A stretch of DNA of 21,899 bases from Nephromyces sp. MM_2019 (lineage: Eukaryota > Apicomplexa > Aconoidasida > Nephromycida). Within the stretch, counting starts at the first letter, position 1. Each line of letters starts with the position of its first letter. The notes below the pieces were generated by a model. That model was not told the DNA's origin. It saw nothing but the letters and a program-made list of their open reading frames with translations, and did not search any database. This document shows positions 17,884-21,899 of the stretch, one piece after another. The translations under genes were made by a program, and so were the position numbers. The stretch spans positions 1,989 through 23,887 of the forward strand of contig JADHZB010001026.1 of the NCBI GenBank assembly GCA_015657535.1, written 5' to 3'.

Positions 17884-20800
17884 ATGGTGGCGAAGACATC
17901 TGCTAACAATGTTTTGGGCGAGATCGCTCATGATATTGTAATGGTAAGAAACTACACTTTATTGAATAATGGGTATAGACGAGAACTATGAAGAAGAAGA
18001 AGAAGGCTAGTTGATTAGATTATCTGCTTTAATGTGTTTGTGTTGACGTGTTTATTGTATTCACTTCTTCGTATGAAACTGCGAAATTTTGACGTTTTCT
18101 GCCGATTTGCTTCTGCTTCTTCTGCCTCTTCATCTTCCTCCTGTCTCTCTCGTTCGTTGTTCTTCCTCTTCTCTCTTTTTCCTCTTTTTTGCCTATTTGT
18201 GCAGCTTCATCTCCCTTATTATCTCCCTCTTGTTTTGCCTGTTTTTCGTGTGCTTTTTCTTTTTATGTTATCATCTGAAATTTTGTCCATTCAAAGCGTA
18301 TAATATACGTGTGTGTGTGTGTGTGTATAAGTGTGTGCATTGAGTTTTTTCCTAAACGTATAAGGTGAACCTTTGCAGCATCCGCACCCGTTTATTATCA
18401 AGATAAATAGTGTGTGCTGCTGCTCAGATGCAGAACACAAAGATTCTGCATGCGAGATGTCTGTGGTGTTTGTTGTGTGTGTGTGTGTGTGTGTCTAGGA
18501 ATTATTACTTATATTTCAATGTGCTAAGATCTCATACATTTTTCAGGAACGAACTTATAAGTTGCTGGCACGCATTCCCATGTTACACACACCAAATCAT
18601 GTGCACACCCGCACACACACACGCCTAATCATGTGCACACCCACACACGCATATACATACACACACATACACACCCACACATAGCAATGCACGCTCAAAA
18701 CATATTTCCACACCCCTATGCATACCCTCACCTACCCACCAAAACATCCCACACGTACGCACAGAGCATACATGTGACAGATGCCTAGCACACGCATAAC
18801 ATACACCACCGTCGTACCCCACACACACCCCCCACACAACTCTCACGCACCCCTCTGCCACCTTCCATAAACATCACACACACCACGCCGGCACATTCCA
18901 CACCCCCACAACACCTCCCCACACAAGCTTCACATACCCCCCACTCACCCCCCCAATCACCCCCCTACACACCCCCCACACACCTCCCAATTTTATCACC
19001 TTTTTCGCGCTACTCTGTGTGTGTTTTTCAGCAAAAAGTTATAAAGGATAAGTTAGCTGCTGCAAGTGCTGAGCAGGAAGCCCAGGCTGCCGAGGATGGG
19101 AATACAGGTAGCAGAGATTGTACACCTCAGCAAAGTGCTGCGATTGCTTTACTGTATAATCTGGGGAGTGTGTGCGTATGTGGCGTCTTCTGTGCCCTAC
19201 CAGGCGGTTGAAGAAGTCAGTGTGTGTATTTCTGTGATGTTTTAGGTGTGTGCCTGTGTGTGTTTCTTTGATATTTCGAGTTTTTACGTGTCTTTGCGTG
19301 TTTCTTTCATGCTTCAAGTGTGTGCGTGTTCCTTTGATGCATCTGTTTGTGTGTTTCTTTTATACTTTAGGTGTGTGTGTTTCTTTCATGCTTCAAGTGT
19401 GTGTGTTTTTCTTTGGCAACTTCTTGTGTGTGGAAGCGGATGGTTGACTACACACACAAAGAGCTTGATCTCCCTCCTACAGCTGAAGCTCGCAAACACA
19501 CAGAATTACTAGAGGATATTGACGATCTCGATATATCAAAGTTAAGAGAAGCTCGATTGAAGGAGTTTAAGGTGGCTATAAGAGCTAAATAGCCTGATGA
19601 CTGTGTGTGTGTAGCTATTATGCTTAAGAGGATGCTTAAGTTTCTTTTTCTACAGCTAATACTGTGTGTGTGGCTGGGTTTTTCACTGGTATTTGTTAGA
19701 AAACTAGTTCGAGAGCTTCAGTGTACGTACAGCTGAAGTTTATAACTTTGAAGCGCGGAAAGTATGAAGAGGGGTAGCATGCTGCTACAGAGCTTTAACA
19801 ATGTGTGTGTGCAACCAAGATGCTTTCTCTAGGAGGCATGAACAGCTAATGCTTATATCATTTTGGTATGCACTAAACAGCTAGCTTATCGCTCGAACTC
19901 ACCTGTAAGAAAATGGCGGATTTTCAATCAATAGGAAGGCTCTTTTATTTTTATTTCTTGGACTCGCATGTTGTGTGTGTATATGTTGTGCTTGTGTGTG
20001 TTAATATATGGGTGTAGAAAGCTCTTCATATACTATCATGAGAGTGTACGTACACTGGAAGAAAGCTAGTTTTGCACTTTTTTTTTAAGGTTTGTGCAGC
20101 GATTGAAGTTTTTTCGTGTGTGTGGGTGTTCTTCAACTGCAGTATCAACAGGAAAGATCTGCGAAGCTTCGAGAGTTGGGCCATGGGACCTACCAAGAGC
20201 TCACTGAGGAAGAGTTTGCCCAGGAAGCTTCCAAGCATGATCGCCTGGTGCGGTTGCCGGGATTCATATTTTCTTAAGATTGAAAAATGAGCGTGGTTAT
20301 ATCGTGTGTGTGGATATATCCGTGTCGGTGTGTGAGACTCAATGTGTCTATCCCGAATTTTTTTTCTGGATGTGTTTCTGCCTCAATGTGTTACCCAATA
20401 CGTGTGTGTCTCACTTTGTGTTACCCAATGCGTGTGTTACCCTATGTGGGTGTCTTGGTATGTTAGTGCAGCTTGCCAATCTCAATGCCAGTGTGGGCAT
20501 ACTTGTCTTTGTGTGTGTGTGCAAGTGAATGCAAACTTGCTTATATAAGCTTTCCAGCATCCCATTGTGTGTGTACTCGCCTACAAGCCTCTTCAAATCC
20601 CTGTGTGTGCTGCTACCCCTTCACTGAGTGGCGTTTCCTCTGCAGTGACAACATCCTCTCAATGAATGGAGTTGAGTCATATTAGCGCCTCAGTGTATGT
20701 ACACGGAAGCGTTTAGCATGTAACACCCCCCTCCTGAATCTTGTCGCTTCCCTTTTTTTTGTAAACCCTCCCCCCAACCATGCGTGAATGGGAAGTGTAC

Positions 20801-21294
20801 GTACACTTAAGAATGCTCTGCTTACCGTTGCTGCGCTGCAGGCCTGCCACTTCTACCATGATAAGTTTGAGAGATGCAAAATCATAGACTACCATATGAA
20901 GAAGATTGCTGAGCGGTATTTAGAGGCCAAGTTTATCAAGTAAGTGAGCAAATTGGCTTTGTGGGGGGTGGGGGAAAGGAGAGTGGGGGGAAAAACGAAG
21001 GAAAAGGGATGGAAGAATGAAGGGAGGAGGGAGGGTGAGGTGAACAGGTGAGGAAAGGGGATGGGGAGAAAAGGGAGAAAATGAAGGGGGGGCAAGGAGG
21101 GACCAGGAAGGGGTAAGATAGTGGCAAGGTGGGGGGCAGACGGAGGAGGAGGGAGAGGAAGATGCTGATGAAGACCTAGAAGAAGAAGAAGAAGGAGAGG
21201 AAAACAGCGAGAGCTTCTATCAGAAGGAAGATTTGAAGGCCTTTTCCCGTTTTATTGGGAGAAATTGGTTGGAGATTTGGTTGAACTGCTCTTC

Positions 21295-21334
<40 letters not shown>

Positions 21335-21490
21335 TGTACAATATTCATTGTCCTTATCTCTCCCATAGGCTTAATGCTGAAAAAGCACCTTTCTTCACCG
21401 CTCGGTTAGGGATCAAAGTGCTGCCTTCTGTGCTGTTTCTGATTAATGGTGAAATTCGTCACATAACCATTGGTTTTCGTGAACTTTCGG
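17884..21490 (+). CDS. TXNDC9: TXNDC9/PLP3-type phosducin-like thioredoxin-fold protein, 3' end outside window
   Basis: Six exons: 17884-17943, 19032-19107, 19483-19571, 20143-20247, 20842-20939 and 21369-21490. All phases agree, giving 183 complete residues; human TXNDC9 has 226, so about 40 are missing to the right. Key matches to the family: a charged N-terminal helix region with LDISKLREARL, then LGHGTYQELTEEEF (human KGHGEYREIPSERDF), CHFYHDKFERCKIID (human CHFYRDSTFRCKILD), and KLNAEKAPFFTARLGIKVLP (human KLNVEKAPFLCERLRIKVIP). There is no CxxC pair, as in the family. Family members act with the CCT/TRiC chaperonin in folding actin and tubulin; that role here is inference. Donors range from gtaagt to weak gtggct and gtgcgg; acceptors are C/T-rich. 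Intron lengths are 1088, 375, 571, 594 and 429. Confidence 0.92.
17944..19031 (+). other. Intron 1 of the TXNDC9-type gene, zoned composition
   Basis: The intron runs through distinct zones: gaagaagaag at about 17989, T/C-rich (18110-18290), TG-rich with (gt)n runs (18309-18495), CA-rich (18590-18850), C-rich (18850-18990), then tgtgtgtttttcag. The TG and CA zones are complementary. The open frames in the T/C zone (Ser/Leu/Phe runs) are not coding. Confidence 0.75.
19246..19420 (+). repeat. Degenerate tandem repeat in intron 2
   Basis: Repeated words gtgtttctttcatgcttcaa, or close variants ending in gtgtgtg, recur at about 19259, 19295, 19350 and 19376 with a spacing of 25 to 55 bases. This explains the Cys/Val/Phe-rich open frames in both plus registers. 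Confidence 0.6.
19716..19738. repeat. Hairpin enclosing the TGTACGTACA palindrome
   Basis: Arms cttcag and ctgaag pair around a loop that itself contains the self-complementary tgtacgtaca. It lies in intron 3 of the TXNDC9-type gene. Confidence 0.65.
20043..20056. repeat. Perfect palindrome AGTGTACGTACACT
   Basis: A 14-base perfect palindrome followed by ggaag, in intron 3 of the TXNDC9-type gene, 87 bases before exon 4. Confidence 0.75.
20351..20470 (+). repeat. Short repeats gtgttacccaatgcgtgtg in intron 4
   Basis: The words gtgttacccaat(a/g)cgtgtg occur at 20388 and 20417, followed by a shortened gtgttaccctatgtg at 20434. They are intron DNA; the Cys/Val-rich frames across them are not coding. 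Confidence 0.6.
20693..20704. repeat. Copy of the GTGTACGTACAC palindrome (one mismatch)
   Basis: Reads gtgtatgtacac, preceded by ctca and followed by ggaag, in intron 4 of the TXNDC9-type gene. Confidence 0.6.
20793..20808. repeat. Perfect 16-bp palindrome AAGTGTACGTACACTT
   Basis: The longest copy of the recurring palindrome. It lies in intron 4 of the TXNDC9-type gene, 33 bases upstream of exon 5, and is followed by aag. Confidence 0.8.
20959..21147 (+). repeat. G-rich tract behind the intron 5 donor
   Basis: Runs of three to seven G separated by A-rich pieces start 20 bases after the gtaagt donor. They could form quadruplexes in the transcript. The opposite strand gives Pro/Ser/Leu-rich frames, which are shadows. 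Confidence 0.75.
21298..21333 (+). repeat. (GT)n microsatellite in intron 5
   Basis: An almost uninterrupted GT run of about 18 units, ending 35 bases before exon 6. Confidence 0.9.
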
Positions 21491-21899
21491 GTGAGCTTTA
21501 TCCACGCACACACACACACACATATCGTAGGAATATATGTGTGTTTTTTTTGAAGCGTGTGTTGCGTTGTTTAGATAACCTGTGTTTATTGGCTTGAAGT
21601 CTGTGTGAGTGTGTTGGTTTTGAAGCGTGTGTTACGTTGTTTGGGGAGCCAGCGTGTGTTGTTTTCATTGTAAAGCCTGTGTGTTTGTTAGTAGTGTCCG
21701 TGTGTTGGTTTTCAAGCCTGTTTGTCTTGGTTTTGAGGCCTGCGTGTGTGAAATCAAGTCTTTATAGGCACCGTTTGGTGATGCAAGAATTTTTTTATTT
21801 CTTTCAAGGCAGTTGAAATTTCTTTACTGGAAAGTTGCTAATCTCCACTCCTGTTCTCTCTCTCGTGTATGCGTGTGTGTGTGTGTGTGTGTGTGTGTG
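21491..21899 (+). other. Start of intron 6 of the TXNDC9-type gene
   Basis: After donor cgg|gtgagc the sequence is a short CA run, then degenerate repeats of ttggttttgaagcgtgtgtt, and finally a (GT)n run from 21873 to the window end. I find no exon that continues the family after GFRELSG, so the last exon or exons are outside the window. Confidence 0.65.

Noticed and set aside
18034..18343. Plus-strand Ser/Leu/Phe-rich frames
   Set aside because: They lie within intron 1 of the TXNDC9-type gene, in a pyrimidine-rich zone, and show no homology.
1..21899. CRISPR arrays, tRNA, rRNA, insertion sequences or prokaryotic operons
   Set aside because: I saw no tRNA B-box-like GTTCRA context in a foldable setting, no rRNA core words, no direct repeats with unique spacers, and no transposase or integrase fragments. 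The splice structure shows eukaryotic DNA.

Overview
The window is nuclear DNA from a eukaryote, most likely a unicellular protist. It has spliceosomal GT-AG introns, no operons and no ribosome binding sites. Most of the non-coding sequence is degenerate TG or CA dinucleotide-like DNA, which switches from TG-rich to CA-rich in long blocks. I cannot name the species. The HAD-type protein belongs, from memory, to a family seen mainly in stramenopiles and alveolates, so a SAR-type protist is a reasonable but unproven guess.

Two genes can be identified by homology. On the minus strand, 5729 to 3063 encodes a HAD-superfamily protein with a very long Ser-rich and Glu-rich N-terminal region; the catalytic part is spread over small 3' exons. 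On the plus strand, 17884 to beyond 21490 encodes a TXNDC9/PLP3-type phosducin-like thioredoxin-fold protein, whose last part lies outside the window. I assembled both by matching splice sites, reading phase and family alignment.

Between them, several exon-like segments have good splice signals and matching phases but no recognisable family. They include a small plus-strand gene (14984-17320, predicted 83 residues) and a series of minus-strand segments from 14116 down to about 7936. The 867 bases between 14116 and 14983 would then be a divergent promoter region. The CA-rich sequence from 5.9 to 14 kb is therefore probably not gene-free: on the minus strand it reads as TG-rich intron sequence broken by small exons.

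The rest is repeats: tandem arrays (about 32 bp at 17-110, 39 bp at 720-914, 67 bp at 6022-6152, 48 bp at 6618-7060, 22 bp at 8501-8612, about 38 bp at 11660-12125), (CA)n/(GT)n microsatellites and G-rich minisatellites. Three things stand out: a recurring palindrome GTGTACGTACAC; introns with a TG-rich 5' part and a CA-rich 3' part that could fold on themselves; and an orphan hairpin element at 12379-12480. The first 2.5 kb and 2.5-3.06 kb hold only repeats and no gene I can support.
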